This document shows, piece after piece, positions 1-9,502 of a stretch of DNA of 64,000 bases; within the stretch, counting starts at the first letter, position 1, and each line of letters starts with the position of its first letter. Origin of the DNA: Natronocalculus amylovorans. GTDB lineage: Archaea; Halobacteriota; Halobacteria; Halobacteriales; Haloferacaceae. The notes beneath the pieces were generated by a model. It made no database searches. It was not told the origin of the DNA and saw nothing but the letters and a program-made list of their open reading frames with translations. A program made the translations under genes and the position numbers. The stretch covers positions 62,001-126,000 of the forward strand of contig NZ_JAKRVX010000003.1 of NCBI RefSeq assembly GCF_023638035.1, written 5' to 3'.

Positions 1-34
1 TTGGTGGACTCGATGTAATCGATACGTTGGGTAC

Positions 35-1921
35 TTACTTTTCGTCTTCCGCAACGTCTTCGAAGTCCGCATCTACGTACTCATCACCGTCGGCTGCGTC
101 AGCATCTGCACCTGGGCCTTGGCCTCCCATACCGGCTCCGCCTGCACCACCTGGACCGGCTTGTGCTTGCTGTGCCTGCTCTTGATACATTCGCTTCCCG
201 ATTTCTTGAAGTTCTTTCGAGAGGGATTCAGTCGCGTCTTGGAGCTCTTCTGTGCTTGCATCTTCGTCCTCAAGCACTGACTCAAGCTCTTCTACAGCAG
301 CCTCGATATCCGCCTGCAGTTCATCATCGACGTTCTCTTCGTTCTCCTCTAGGAGGGTTTCTGCTCGCTGAACCGCCCCTTCTGCCTCATTACGGGCTTC
401 GATCTGCTCTCGGCGCTGTTTATCCTCTTCTGCGTGTTGTTCAGCTTCGTCCTGCATTCGCTCGATCTCCTCATCGGAGAGCCCAGCGCCACCTTCGATC
501 GTGATGTTCTCTTGATTTCCGGAGCCTTTGTCCTCCGCAGAAACGTTCACGATCCCGTTTTCGTCAATATTGAATGACACTTCAATCTGTGGTGTTCCGG
601 CAGGCGCAGGTGGAATGCCTGCAAGCATGAACTCACCAAGAAGTTCGTTCTGGTTTGCGATCTCTCGCTCCCCTTGGAAGACACGAACCTGCACTGAGGT
701 TTGGTTGTCTGCTGCCGTTGTGAAGATCTTTGACTCCTCAGTTGGGATCGTGGTGTTCTTTTCGATCAGTCGTTCGAAGAGCCCACCCTTAACCTCAATA
801 CCAAGGCTGAGTGGCGTTACGTCAAGCAGGACGATGTCGTCAACTTCGCCACCAAGGACGCCACCTTGAATTGCTGCTCCAAGTGCAACAGCCTCGTCTG
901 GGTTGACGTTCTTTTTCGGCTCTTTACCGATAATTTCGGTTACCTTCTCAGAGACCTGTGGCATTCGGGTCGATCCACCGACGAGAATAACCTCATCGAT
1001 GTCGTCCGTGTTGTAGTCTGCGTCAGAGAGCGCCTGCTCAGTCGGGTCGACAGTTCGATCGATTAGATCCTTCGTGATCGACTCGAACTTTGCACGCGTG
1101 ATTGAGGTCTCTAAGTGAACCGGACCAGTGTCAGTTGCCGTAATGAACGGCAAGTTCACTTTGGCTTCTTTTCGGTTTGAGAGCTCGATTTTTGCTTCCT
1201 CTGCGGCGTCTTTGAGACGCTGGAGGGCTTGTCGATCCTCTCGAAGGTCAATACCATGATTGCCCTTGAATTCATCCGCAAGGTAATCAATAATCGCCTG
1301 GTCCCAGTCATCGCCACCTAGGTCGTTGTCACCGTTTGTTGCAACAACCTCGTAGACACCGCCACCGAGATCAAGAACGGAGACATCGAACGTTCCGCCA
1401 CCAAGATCGTAGACAAGAACCGTCTGATCGGAATCATCATCAAGGCCGTATGCCATTGATGCAGCAGTTGGCTCGTTTACAATCCGTTCAACATCGAGCC
1501 CGGCAATCTCTCCTGCATTCTTTGTTGCCTGTCGTTGTTTGTCGTTGAAATATGCAGGGACTGTAATAACTGCCTTTTTAAGTTCGTCGCCGAGGTATTC
1601 TTCGGCGTCACGTTTGATTTTCTGGAGAATCATTGCCGAAATCTGTTCAGGTGTATACTTTTCACCCTCGATATCGACAGTGTAATTCTCCTCGCCCATG
1701 TGTCGTTTTATGGACTGAATCGTCCGATCTGGGTTTTGGACTGCCTGGTTTTTCGCCGGCTTCCCGACGAGTCGCTCTCCGTCGTCCGTGAACGCCACGA
1801 CGGATGGTGTTGTTCTGTCACCTTCCGAATTCACGATGATCTCGGGATCTCCGCCTTCCATCACCGCGAACGCGCTGTTGGTGGTACCGAGATCGATACC
1901 GAGAATCTTGTTACTCGCCAT
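35..1921 (-). CDS. dnaK: Molecular chaperone DnaK (Hsp70)
   Basis: ATP-driven cytosolic chaperone that binds unfolded peptides and works with DnaJ and GrpE. The 628-residue protein has the full Hsp70 layout. The actin-like ATPase domain begins with [12 protein letters not shown] (about residue 9), has the [10 protein letters not shown] phosphate loop (about 172) and the [10 protein letters not shown] motif (about 316). A substrate-binding beta domain follows, then an alpha-helical lid and a Gly-rich acidic tail ending in EDEK. Length is normal for the family. The grpE gene lies about 2.7 kb away on the same strand, with a kinase and a DICT gene between them; dnaJ is not in the window and may lie to the left. 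An A/T-rich TATA-like stretch (about 1950-1960) precedes the ATG. Confidence 0.98.
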   Translation of the reverse strand: MASNKILGIDLGTTNSAFAVMEGGDPEIIVNSEGDRTTPSVVAFTDDGERLVGKPAKNQAVQNPDRTIQSIKRHMGEENYTVDIEGEKYTPEQISAMILQKIKRDAEEYLGDELKKAVITVPAYFNDKQRQATKNAGEIAGLDVERIVNEPTAASMAYGLDDDSDQTVLVYDLGGGTFDVSVLDLGGGVYEVVATNGDNDLGGDDWDQAIIDYLADEFKGNHGIDLREDRQALQRLKDAAEEAKIELSNRKEAKVNLPFITATDTGPVHLETSITRAKFESITKDLIDRTVDPTEQALSDADYNTDDIDEVILVGGSTRMPQVSEKVTEIIGKEPKKNVNPDEAVALGAAIQGGVLGGEVDDIVLLDVTPLSLGIEVKGGLFERLIEKNTTIPTEESKIFTTAADNQTSVQVRVFQGEREIANQNELLGEFMLAGIPPAPAGTPQIEVSFNIDENGIVNVSAEDKGSGNQENITIEGGAGLSDEEIERMQDEAEQHAEEDKQRREQIEARNEAEGAVQRAETLLEENEENVDDELQADIEAAVEELESVLEDEDASTEELQDATESLSKELQEIGKRMYQEQAQQAQAGPGGAGGAGMGGQGPGADADAADGDEYVDADFEDVAEDEK

Positions 1922-2183
1922 CTTGTTCTCCTTTATCGGCTTGTGTCGGTTAAAGGTTACTAGATATGCTAACTCACACTTTGGTGGTAAGTCTACGCTG
2001 TCTTCCGATTATCTAAAATACAATGATTGCTTTGACCGAGGATTTAAATCAACCACAATATCATCTTTCCTTGTCCATGACATGGCATACCTATGGCTTT
2101 TGATATCGTACCATATCAGTACGTATATGGCATATTCCATCTAATTATCTGGTAGCTACCAGTTGTTGTGGATCTCCCAACTC
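1922..2183. promoter_or_regulatory. Divergent promoter region between dnaK and sensor kinase, with 14-bp palindrome
   Basis: This 260-bp A/T-rich gap separates dnaK from the divergent sensor kinase gene. A perfect 14-bp palindrome, CTGGTAGCTACCAG, lies at 2149-2162, just before the kinase start. Repeated ATGGCATA/TATGGCAT-like words occur at about 2083-2140. The palindrome sits where a repressor or autoregulator could bind. That role is inferred from position only. Confidence 0.4.
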
Positions 2184-3833
2184 ATGTTATCGTCACTTCC
2201 CGGCCAGTTACTGTATCAAGGCTACATTGTTCTCTTTGGTCTCTCTGCGATCGCTTGTTTTTTGAGTCTCAAACGGTCGCTTTTGATCGATGACCGCGAC
2301 ACTAGATATGGACTCTTTTCACTTGTGTTGGTGAGTGGGCTTTGGGCAGCCGCCCATGTCGGCTACCTGCTCGCACCCACAGCCGAGACACAATACTTAT
2401 TGTATCTCTTTGGTCTCGTGGTCGGCTTTGGTGCAGTTGGTCCATGGCTCTACTTCTGTTCCGCATATACGGGTCGTTCAATTCATCGGAGCAAGAGAAT
2501 CCAACAGTTCGCGGTCGCACTCTATCTTGGGATCGTTTCAATCAAACTCACGAACCCACTCCATGAGTTCTATTTTACAACGATACCGAGAAGCGACCCG
2601 TTTGTTCACCTTGCGATCGTACATCAACCCTTGCATTGGGTCATTATGGGACTGGCGTATGCCCTAGCGATTGTTGGATTCTTTATGCTTTTTGAGTTAT
2701 TTATTCACGTTGGTGGCGATACAAGACCGCTCTCTATTCTGGTTCTCTTAACCGGCCTCCCAGTTGTATTAGATGTCCTCGGCTCGGTTAGTCGGTCCAT
2801 TCTTGAGTTCACCTACTCTTCGCTTGGCGTTGCAGTGTTTGCAGTCGGTGTGCTGTTTATTTTTGCAGATGAATTTAAGACCGTTCAGCTTGCTGGGGGA
2901 TATGATGACCCTGTCGTGGTATTGAATGAAGATGGCACGATACGAGATTACAATCAGCCGGCTACGTTAATCTTCCCGCAATTAGCTAACTCGATCGGGA
3001 CCGCTGTTTCAGAGGCTGTGCCGGCGTTATCGAGCGCCCTGTCGGGACCTGAGAATGATCTCATCCGTATCGGCGATGGTGACACCCAACAGTTCTACCA
3101 ACTCACCCGGACACCAATTCAATCCGGACAAACATCGCTTGGAAGGATTATACAATTTATTGATGTGACAGAACGTGAACAGTACCGAAATGAGTTAGAA
3201 CGGCAGAACGCACGATTAGAGCAGTTTACAGGTGTCGTCTCACACGACCTTCGGAACCCACTTTCAATTGCGAGCGGGTGGGTAGCGGAGGCTCGCGAAT
3301 CAGGGGATACTACACAACTTGATCGAGCAAGCGATGCACTTGATCGAATGGAACTCTTGATTGATGACCTCCTGTTGCTGGCAAAACAGGGCCGGCCGAT
3401 TAATGAGACCGAGGAGGTTTCAACGGAGTCGATCGCAAACAACGCTTGGAATATGATCGATCAAGGAGATGCGACACTGACTATTGAGAACGCTACCACG
3501 CTTATCGCAGACCCCGAGCGGCTCCAACAGCTCTTTGAGAACCTCTTTCGAAATGCGATCGAACACGGTGGTGACTCTGTCTCAGTCACGGTGGGAACGC
3601 TTTCAGAGGCTTCGGGATTCTATATTGAGGATGATGGTCCGGGCATCGATCCAGCGGACAGAGATGAAATATTTGAATCCGGGTTTACGACAAACCCGGA
3701 TGGAACTGGGTTTGGACTGTCCATTGTGAGCGAAATTGTTGATGCACACGGCTGGCAGATCTCCGTTGCTGAATCCGCAACTGGCGGCGCCCGGTTTGAG
3801 ATCCAATCCGAATCTACAACTGCGTTGCAATGA
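2184..3833 (+). CDS. Membrane histidine kinase, 7TM N-terminus + PAS + HisKA/HATPase
   Basis: Two-component sensor kinase. The first ~220 residues form about seven hydrophobic helices, like the HisKA_7TM sensor region. A PAS-like segment follows (DDPVVVLNEDGTIRDYNQPA, about residues 240-330). The HisKA box reads GVVSHDLRNPLSIASGW, with the phospho-accepting His. The HATPase has the N box (LFRNAIEHG), G1 (DDGPGIDP) and G2 (GTGFGLSIV). I prefer the ATG at 2184 over the in-frame TTG at 2163. No cognate receiver gene is adjacent. It converges on the DICT gene and the two 3' ends overlap by 20 bp. The signal sensed is unknown. Confidence 0.9.
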   Translation: MLSSLPGQLLYQGYIVLFGLSAIACFLSLKRSLLIDDRDTRYGLFSLVLVSGLWAAAHVGYLLAPTAETQYLLYLFGLVVGFGAVGPWLYFCSAYTGRSIHRSKRIQQFAVALYLGIVSIKLTNPLHEFYFTTIPRSDPFVHLAIVHQPLHWVIMGLAYALAIVGFFMLFELFIHVGGDTRPLSILVLLTGLPVVLDVLGSVSRSILEFTYSSLGVAVFAVGVLFIFADEFKTVQLAGGYDDPVVVLNEDGTIRDYNQPATLIFPQLANSIGTAVSEAVPALSSALSGPENDLIRIGDGDTQQFYQLTRTPIQSGQTSLGRIIQFIDVTEREQYRNELERQNARLEQFTGVVSHDLRNPLSIASGWVAEARESGDTTQLDRASDALDRMELLIDDLLLLAKQGRPINETEEVSTESIANNAWNMIDQGDATLTIENATTLIADPERLQQLFENLFRNAIEHGGDSVSVTVGTLSEASGFYIEDDGPGIDPADRDEIFESGFTTNPDGTGFGLSIVSEIVDAHGWQISVAESATGGARFEIQSESTTALQ

Positions 3834-4566
3834 ACTGATCTAACTCGGATACAACTGTTGTCTCTGTCGTCCAGAATCCATCCCATGACTTATCGGGTTC
3901 TTGAAGCGCTAAGAGCGCCATTCCACTTCCGTCAGCGTCGTTTGAAAATACAACAAACCACGAACTTCGGTATGGATACGTTCCACCAGCATGCACGGTC
4001 ACAGGGATATCGCCAACATCTGTGTCATCACCGGTTCCGTATACGTGCACATCCACATTCGTACCTCCAAGCGATCGGTACACCCGATTCGTCCCCTTTT
4101 CATCACGAATTCGTGAAAGCTGTTGGAACGACGATCGTAGCGTCCCCGAGCCGCTTTCAAATGCTCGACGCTCAATAAGCCGAGAAATCGTAATCAGTAA
4201 CAGTTTTTCACTCTTTGAACGCGGATACCCCTGAACGGTAAACCGCTGATTTTCCAACTTTGAGAGGACATCCGGAAGTGTCACTGCAGTGAGATCGCGT
4301 GCCCCTGTCGTGTAGATGTCCGAGTTGACTAATAAAACGGTCTCCATCAATGATTCAAGCGGCGACTGGGCAACGCTCACCCCATCTTCGAGAAGCAACA
4401 CTGTATTTGGCGGATACGTCTCATCGCTTGTAGCGTCTACATTGACGTCTTGATTAGCAAACAACGATTCAAGCAGCCGCTGGACTGGCTCGGGCTCCGA
4501 CCGGTTCACAACAACGAGCGATCGGGCAGGAGAATCAACCAGTTCAAAAAATTGATCCAGCGACAT
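3814..4566 (-). CDS. DICT sensory domain protein
   Basis: A 250-residue soluble protein with the haloarchaeal DICT pattern. The N-terminus (LDQFFELVDSPARSLVVVNR) and the segment VLLLEDGVSVAQSPLESLMETVLLVNSDIY match DICT domains, which occur with diguanylate cyclases and two-component proteins in other organisms. The C-terminal half contains GGTYPYRSSWFVVFSNDADGSG and SWDGFWTTETTVV, typical of the haloarchaeal stand-alone form. There is no DNA-binding or enzymatic motif. The convergent, 3'-overlapping position with a sensor kinase could allow antisense effects between the transcripts or could simply reflect compaction. Confidence 0.75.
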   Translation of the reverse strand: MSLDQFFELVDSPARSLVVVNRSEPEPVQRLLESLFANQDVNVDATSDETYPPNTVLLLEDGVSVAQSPLESLMETVLLVNSDIYTTGARDLTAVTLPDVLSKLENQRFTVQGYPRSKSEKLLLITISRLIERRAFESGSGTLRSSFQQLSRIRDEKGTNRVYRSLGGTNVDVHVYGTGDDTDVGDIPVTVHAGGTYPYRSSWFVVFSNDADGSGMALLALQEPDKSWDGFWTTETTVVSELDQFIATQL

Positions 4567-4628
4567 TATATGATCTTTATTATTTCAGTAAATGAATGTA
4601 TAGGACAAAGATACTTTCTCCGGTTTTA

Positions 4629-5237
4629 TTAGTTATCTTGGTCACTCACCGTGACTTGTGCTGTTTTAATGACTTTCTCTGCCATTTCGTACCCCGGCTG
4701 ATATACGTCTACGATCGTTCCCGCTGGTTGATCGCTTTCGACACGCATCATGACTTGGTGGCGCTTTGGGTCGACATCTGAGCCAATATCCGGATTAATT
4801 ACCGTCACGTTCTCCTCGTCGAGGATCCGATCGAACTCTTCGAGTGTCGACCGGACTCCTGGTCGAATATCTGCGTCCGCATCTTGATCGAGTGCACGCA
4901 CAAGGTTATCGCGAACTTTGGTTGTTCGTTCAACGAGATCTTCTGTCGCGCGTGCCTTCATTTCCTCCTGTTTGCGCTTGGTTCGTTGCTTGTAGTTTTT
5001 GAAATCCGCTTGTGCACGCCGGAGCTTAGACTCTAGCTCATTGATCCGCTCATCTTTTGTTGCAGCCGCGTTTTCCGCTTCTTCGACACGTTCTGTAAGC
5101 CGCTCGACTGTTGCTGCGAGTTCGGAATCATACGCTGCAACACGTTCGACAAGCTCCTCGTCGATTTGTTCATTTTCGACGGCTGCAGATTCGTCGGCGG
5201 ATTCCTCAGTGGCTGGCTCTGCCGAGTCGTCACTCAT
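4629..5237 (-). CDS. grpE: Nucleotide exchange factor GrpE
   Basis: GrpE releases ADP from DnaK. The 202-residue protein starts with an acidic disordered stretch, then a long coiled coil (about residues 30-100, with ELESKLRRAQADFKNYKQRTKRK), and ends in the beta-wing domain with the family signature DPKRHQVMM...DQPAGTIVDVYQPGYEMAEKVI. Length and order are normal. It is on the same strand as dnaK but separated from it by two unrelated genes. Confidence 0.97.
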   Translation of the reverse strand: MSDDSAEPATEESADESAAVENEQIDEELVERVAAYDSELAATVERLTERVEEAENAAATKDERINELESKLRRAQADFKNYKQRTKRKQEEMKARATEDLVERTTKVRDNLVRALDQDADADIRPGVRSTLEEFDRILDEENVTVINPDIGSDVDPKRHQVMMRVESDQPAGTIVDVYQPGYEMAEKVIKTAQVTVSDQDN

Positions 5238-5303
5238 ATACTATCTCTCATAGCTTTGCAGGCTTAAGAGTTGCAGAACTGATTTCCGTCGTGTGATACT
5301 TTT

Positions 5304-6044
5304 TTATTGGTACATACGCAACGGATGGGCCTTTGTGCTCTCTTCGTCGGCTTGTTGCATTCGTTGAGCAAGCTGTTCACGAGCGCTGCGTATCTCCTCT
5401 GCTCGATCGACAAGTTCCCCAGTCGGTATCTCAACCGATGCAAGTGGACCGACCCCATCAACAAGTACTCGTCTGGCAGCTTCCGGATCTGGGAACTGTG
5501 GATCCGACTCGACTATGAGCCCGATCGCATCAAGATGATGCTCAAGCGCATGTGCGAGCAGTGCCCCAGTTGGTCCAGATACCAACCCCATTTCAGCGGG
5601 TGTGTCGATTCCAGCGGACTCCAGCTGTGAGACACCATCTCCTATGCCAATACCATGCATCGTTGGCGGTTCGGACTGCTTCTGTGCAGGAAGCCCAGAG
5701 AGGTATATCGGAAGCACATTGGTCTCAGTGAGCCATCCCGAAATACAGTTTGCAAACGTGATCGCAGCCTGTGGTGTGATTGGTACGTCACTTTGGAGGA
5801 CCAAAAGATCACGATCGGCATCAGCGTATAACCGAACCGGTGTGACAACACTCGTCTGTCCGGGTTGATACGTCACTGTTTGTGGAATCCCTTCACAGTA
5901 GACATTCGCGTAATGTTTCATTTCAAATGTGTTAACCAGATGGTCCGCAACGATCTTTCCGACGAGACCGATGCCAGGGAGCCCCTCCACGAGCACTGGT
6001 TCGGACAACGAAATCGATTTCTCAATGATGTCAAATCGAGCCAT
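5304..6044 (-). CDS. PAC2 family protein (proteasome assembly chaperone-like)
   Basis: A 246-residue protein of the PAC2 fold. The signature LVEGLPGIGLVGKIVADHLV at residues 18-37, the central NVLPIYLSGLPAQ and the MGLVSGPTGALLAHALE stretch match the archaeal family related to eukaryotic proteasome assembly chaperone 2. The C-terminus (about residues 195-246) is charged and helical. In archaea the role is inferred by homology only. A TATA-like TAATTATT at 6071-6078 lies upstream and may be shared with the divergent methyltransferase gene. Confidence 0.85.
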   Translation of the reverse strand: MARFDIIEKSISLSEPVLVEGLPGIGLVGKIVADHLVNTFEMKHYANVYCEGIPQTVTYQPGQTSVVTPVRLYADADRDLLVLQSDVPITPQAAITFANCISGWLTETNVLPIYLSGLPAQKQSEPPTMHGIGIGDGVSQLESAGIDTPAEMGLVSGPTGALLAHALEHHLDAIGLIVESDPQFPDPEAARRVLVDGVGPLASVEIPTGELVDRAEEIRSAREQLAQRMQQADEESTKAHPLRMYQ

Positions 6045-6098
6045 AGCTGAACCAACGACAGCAACCTACCTAATTATTCAGGGTAAATACGATCCACT

Positions 6099-7061
6099 GT
6101 GGCTGTTGGTGTAACCCGAAACGGACAAACGATCGGGCCCGAAACGTCCTGTATGAATCCCTTAGAGCGGTATGCACCGCTCGTTGATGACCGCGATGCG
6201 TTTTTTGCGGCCTGCGAGCGGCCACTACCATCTGTTGTTCGGGTGAATCCAATCAAGGCACCACGATCACGTGTGTGTGACGCGTTCGACGAAGAAGGCG
6301 TTGGATATGAACCGGTTACGTGGAATGACTCACTCCTCCGTCTTGATGAACGCGGCCCAGGGACAACGTGGCCGTACTATCACGGGTGGATTCACGGGCA
6401 GGAAGAAGTCTCTGCATTTCCAGCCACCGTTCTCGACCCACAACCTGGCGAGCGTGTCTGGGACGCCTGTGCAGCACCAGGGAGCAAAACGACACAGCTG
6501 TCCGCACTCATGGACGACACTGGCATCGTTGTCGGAAACGACAACAATCTGGGTCGACTCTCAGCACTCCGACATAATGCAGAACGTCTCGGCGTTACCA
6601 ACCTCGTAGTTACACACCAAGATGGGCGGAGCTTCTCGCTCAAGCCGTTCGATTTCGACGAGTTCGATCGCGCGCTTGTCGACGCACCATGTTCGTGTGA
6701 GGGCACCTGTCGAAAGAATCCAACTGCGCTGGAGGGCTGGACACTGAACCACGTTCATGGCGTTGCAGGCGTTCAGAAAGGGATTCTCTCACGGGCGATT
6801 CAGGCAACGAAACCGGGTGGAACGGTTGTCTACTCGACCTGTACGTTCGCCCCTGAAGAGAACGAGGCTGTCATCGACTACGTACTGGAAAATGAGGACT
6901 GCAAAGTCGTCCCGTTCGAGACACCATTGGAGACCGCTCCTGGTGTGACTGAGTGGGAAGACGAGACGTTTGACCCTGCAGTGACTGACACACATCGTGT
7001 CTACCCGCATTTCAACGATACTGGCGGGTTCTACTGCGCAAAGTTGGAGGTGACAGCATGA
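6099..7061 (+). CDS. RsmB/NOP-type RNA m5C methyltransferase
   Basis: SAM-dependent enzyme that makes 5-methylcytosine in RNA. Motifs are WDACAAPGSKTTQLSALM (SAM binding), VVGNDNN, RALVDAPCSCEGTCRKNP with one catalytic Cys, and GGTVVYSTCTFAPEENEAVID with the second. An N-terminal NusB/NOL1-like segment precedes the catalytic core. The start is uncertain. The GTG at 6099 lies about 25 bases after TAATTATT (6071-6078), which suits a leaderless transcript; the ATG at 6153 (MNPLERYAPLV) gives a more typical protein. No PUA-like domain is present at the C-terminus. The next gene, overlapping by four bases, supplies a domain of that kind. Confidence 0.9.
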   Translation: MAVGVTRNGQTIGPETSCMNPLERYAPLVDDRDAFFAACERPLPSVVRVNPIKAPRSRVCDAFDEEGVGYEPVTWNDSLLRLDERGPGTTWPYYHGWIHGQEEVSAFPATVLDPQPGERVWDACAAPGSKTTQLSALMDDTGIVVGNDNNLGRLSALRHNAERLGVTNLVVTHQDGRSFSLKPFDFDEFDRALVDAPCSCEGTCRKNPTALEGWTLNHVHGVAGVQKGILSRAIQATKPGGTVVYSTCTFAPEENEAVIDYVLENEDCKVVPFETPLETAPGVTEWEDETFDPAVTDTHRVYPHFNDTGGFYCAKLEVTA

Positions 7062-7612
7062 CTGACGAGCGCCGTGTTCCAGAGGATGAGTCGCTTGAAG
7101 ATAACATCGGACAGCAGTTCGATCGGCTTCCAGCGACACCCGATGATCGAACCGTCTCAGGCCGAGCGTCCAGAAAAGAGATCGTTGATTGGTGGGTCGA
7201 ACAGTACGATGTTGATCCGAAGATCTTTGACCCGTTCACCTTCTGGGAGAAGGGTGCTGGAAAAATTTGGATCTTCGGGGACGATACGAGTAGTCCGATC
7301 GAAGTCGAGGGGCTTGGGATGACAGTCATGCGAACGCGACAGCGCCACTGGAAACCAACAATGAGTGCAGTCCAGCGCTTTGCCCAGCACGCAAACAAAA
7401 ACGTCATTGAGCTTTCGGGCGAGGAAGCCGTGCGATTCGCTCAAGGAGAAAATATCCAGTATGAAGCGTGGGATGGTGACTGGGGGTACCTGATTGTTGC
7501 GCACGAACTCGCAGGGTCGCTTGCACCGATCGGTGTAGGGCTCTATCTGTATGGTGAGCTGCGATCGACGGTCCCGAAAGGCCGACGAGAGTCACTCGAC
7601 ACGTTAGAGTAG
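7058..7612 (+). CDS. PUA-like RNA-binding protein (DUF7122-type), partner of the m5C methyltransferase
   Basis: A 184-residue protein translated from an ATGA overlap with the methyltransferase gene. The C-terminal half (VIELSGEEAVRFAQGENI, WGYLIVAHE, PIGVGLYLYGELRSTVPKGRR) resembles the PUA-like domain at the end of bacterial RsmF, where GY/W-VLV...PLGWGK...NHYPKGLR is typical. The N-terminal part (IVDWWVEQYDVDPKIFDPFTFWEKGAGKIWIF) also looks like the substrate-side region of such proteins. The likely role is RNA recognition by a two-subunit methyltransferase. The domain match is seen by eye and the partnership is inferred from the overlap. Confidence 0.72.
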   Translation: MTDERRVPEDESLEDNIGQQFDRLPATPDDRTVSGRASRKEIVDWWVEQYDVDPKIFDPFTFWEKGAGKIWIFGDDTSSPIEVEGLGMTVMRTRQRHWKPTMSAVQRFAQHANKNVIELSGEEAVRFAQGENIQYEAWDGDWGYLIVAHELAGSLAPIGVGLYLYGELRSTVPKGRRESLDTLE

Positions 7613-7613
7613 C

Positions 7614-7823
7614 CTACGCCCCACGCTGTTTTACATAACGGCGAAGCAGCAGTTCAAGAACAATCACCAGCGGAGACCATCGGTATGCTAACAACAGCAC
7701 TCCAAGCAAGAGGAGACCTAGCCGACGATTGCCACGGTAGAACGTTCGAGCGATCTGCACCGCTGCAAATCCCAACGAGAGCCGTCGTGACCACACCGCA
7801 CCGAGAACCCGTTTGAGTACCAT
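7614..7823 (-). CDS. Small basic membrane protein, function unknown
   Basis: A 69-residue protein with one or two hydrophobic stretches (SLGFAAVQIA and RLGLLLLGVLLLAY) and many Arg residues between and after them. ATG at 7823 is preferred over the in-frame TTG two codons upstream. Convergent with the PUA-like gene, with one base between the ends. No family recognised with certainty; similar short Arg-rich membrane proteins are common in Halobacteria. Confidence 0.6.
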   Translation of the reverse strand: MVLKRVLGAVWSRRLSLGFAAVQIARTFYRGNRRLGLLLLGVLLLAYRWSPLVIVLELLLRRYVKQRGA

Positions 7824-7880
7824 GCTCAATCTCCGATACTGGCGGCAAAAAGGGTATCCTCTATTCGGATGTTTGATTAG

Positions 7881-9392
7881 TCACTCTGGAAGTGATTTTA
7901 CGGTCCCACCGCTCAATCCGTCCCACTTGACACGGTACCCAATCGTAGAGAGGAGTGCACTCGTTTCTGTAATCTCGTACTTGCCTGCGATCGACTCCAC
8001 ATCCGCGTATGTCATCCCATCTGAAACTTCATCGCCGATCGTTTCAAGCACTGTGGGAGACACAAGTTGCTGTCCAAGCTGTACATGAGCGGGAAATGAT
8101 CGGTTTTCGATCGCTTTCACGCTCACGCCGTACGCTGTGGCAACTGCTTCGAGCGATGTTACCTGTGCAGATGGCTCAATAGCCGCTGGGAGCGTTTCGG
8201 CAGCTGCAGCGAGGAGCTGTGTTTCGTACGATCGAAGCACGTCAACAACAGCCTTCACGCGGACGGTGTTCGTGTACGGAATAATGTGACTCTCTGTCTG
8301 TTTTAGCATCTCACCGACGCCTAGGCTCTCATCAACAGCAACAATCAGCTCAACATCCTCTACGTCCCGTATTTGGGTGAGTTTCTTTTCGATATACTCC
8401 GGTGTCCAAAAGCCCATCACTTCAAAGTACACACGAAAGTCGCTGTGGGCATAATCAAACGCAAAATCCGGGATCATTACACGATGGCCGGTTTCCAGTG
8501 GCTCAGGCTCACGTTGTAGCTCCCAATCCGATTCAAGCGCAGTGAATCTGGCTGCAAAATCCGCTTCGATCGCACTATCGTAGGTTGGCTCCGCAATTGG
8601 CTCACTTTCAGGGACTGTGATATCCCCGTTGTGAAGCGTGAGTGTTCGCTCGCTGCCTCGATCGTCGATCGTTGCCACAAGCTCCCATGTGAGCGCAGAC
8701 TGCGCAACTGTTCGAAGCAGCCTTGCAAATGCGGTCCCATAGCGCCGCGTCCGCCGGAAGAGTGCATCAGGGCCGGTAATGACGACGACACGTCCGTCTT
8801 CAGTCCGTTCAATCTCATAGAGCAACCGAAGCCGACCGAGTGCGGAAATAAGCGCTTTTGGGTCATCACTTCGGATTCGGACTTCGGTAGCATCGAACAA
8901 CGCAGTCTGTGCAAGCGAGAGGTTATACTGCGCACAAAGCCCGTCAGCATCCCATCGCGGCTCAAACGCAGTGAGAATCTGATTTTTCGATCGATCGGCA
9001 TACAGTCCTTCCGCCACCGTGTCCGATGTTGTTCCGAGCCGTTTGGCAGCTTGTTTGAGAACGTCATCACGCTCGGCCGAAGATGCGACGCCATCTGCGG
9101 ACTCTGCAGCCGCAAAGACGACCCGACGGATCCGATCGGGCGGGATCTCCGAAACGGTTGCAACCGTTGTTTCACGCTCACAGAGTGCACGAAGCCCACG
9201 TACAAGTTTGAAATCCGTCTCTTCGCGCTCCAACTGTTCGATCGCGGCATCTAGCTCATGCTGTGGCGTTCCAACATGCGAGCGAAACGTTTCGAGAATC
9301 GACGCTGCCAGTTGAGCGTTGGCTGGACCAATGAACTGTGGTTGGTAGCGTCCGCCCCTTCGAGAGACTCTGAGCAGGTCTTTCCGCAGCAC
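7881..9392 (-). CDS. bax1: DUF790 protein, Bax1-type XPB-binding endonuclease
   Basis: Bax1 is the nuclease partner of the archaeal XPB helicase in nucleotide excision repair. The protein starts VLRKDLLRVSRRGGRYQPQFI, as usual for haloarchaeal DUF790. The nuclease-like core contains MIPDFAFDYAHSDFRVYFEVMGFWTPEYIEKKL, with the D...E pattern expected of a PD-(D/E)xK-type fold. I place the start at GTG 9392 because TTGTATAA lies 23-30 bases upstream and the homologues begin there; a longer reading to 9470 is possible. The xpb gene follows on the same strand, separated by an opposite-strand lipoprotein gene. Confidence 0.85.
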   Translation of the reverse strand: MLRKDLLRVSRRGGRYQPQFIGPANAQLAASILETFRSHVGTPQHELDAAIEQLEREETDFKLVRGLRALCERETTVATVSEIPPDRIRRVVFAAAESADGVASSAERDDVLKQAAKRLGTTSDTVAEGLYADRSKNQILTAFEPRWDADGLCAQYNLSLAQTALFDATEVRIRSDDPKALISALGRLRLLYEIERTEDGRVVVITGPDALFRRTRRYGTAFARLLRTVAQSALTWELVATIDDRGSERTLTLHNGDITVPESEPIAEPTYDSAIEADFAARFTALESDWELQREPEPLETGHRVMIPDFAFDYAHSDFRVYFEVMGFWTPEYIEKKLTQIRDVEDVELIVAVDESLGVGEMLKQTESHIIPYTNTVRVKAVVDVLRSYETQLLAAAAETLPAAIEPSAQVTSLEAVATAYGVSVKAIENRSFPAHVQLGQQLVSPTVLETIGDEVSDGMTYADVESIAGKYEITETSALLSTIGYRVKWDGLSGGTVKSLPE

Positions 9393-9502
9393 ACCATAGC
9401 TACACGCGAGAGTTGTATAAGCCCGACGGGATCGCACTGGCAACTGTGTGACTGAAGACAACAAGAACAAGACTCATCAGCAAGTACGTACTCGCGTCTG
9501 AT

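Noticed and set aside
9393-9470. 26-codon N-terminal extension of Bax1
   Set aside because: A TATA box lies inside this stretch at the right distance for a GTG start at 9392, where homologues begin.
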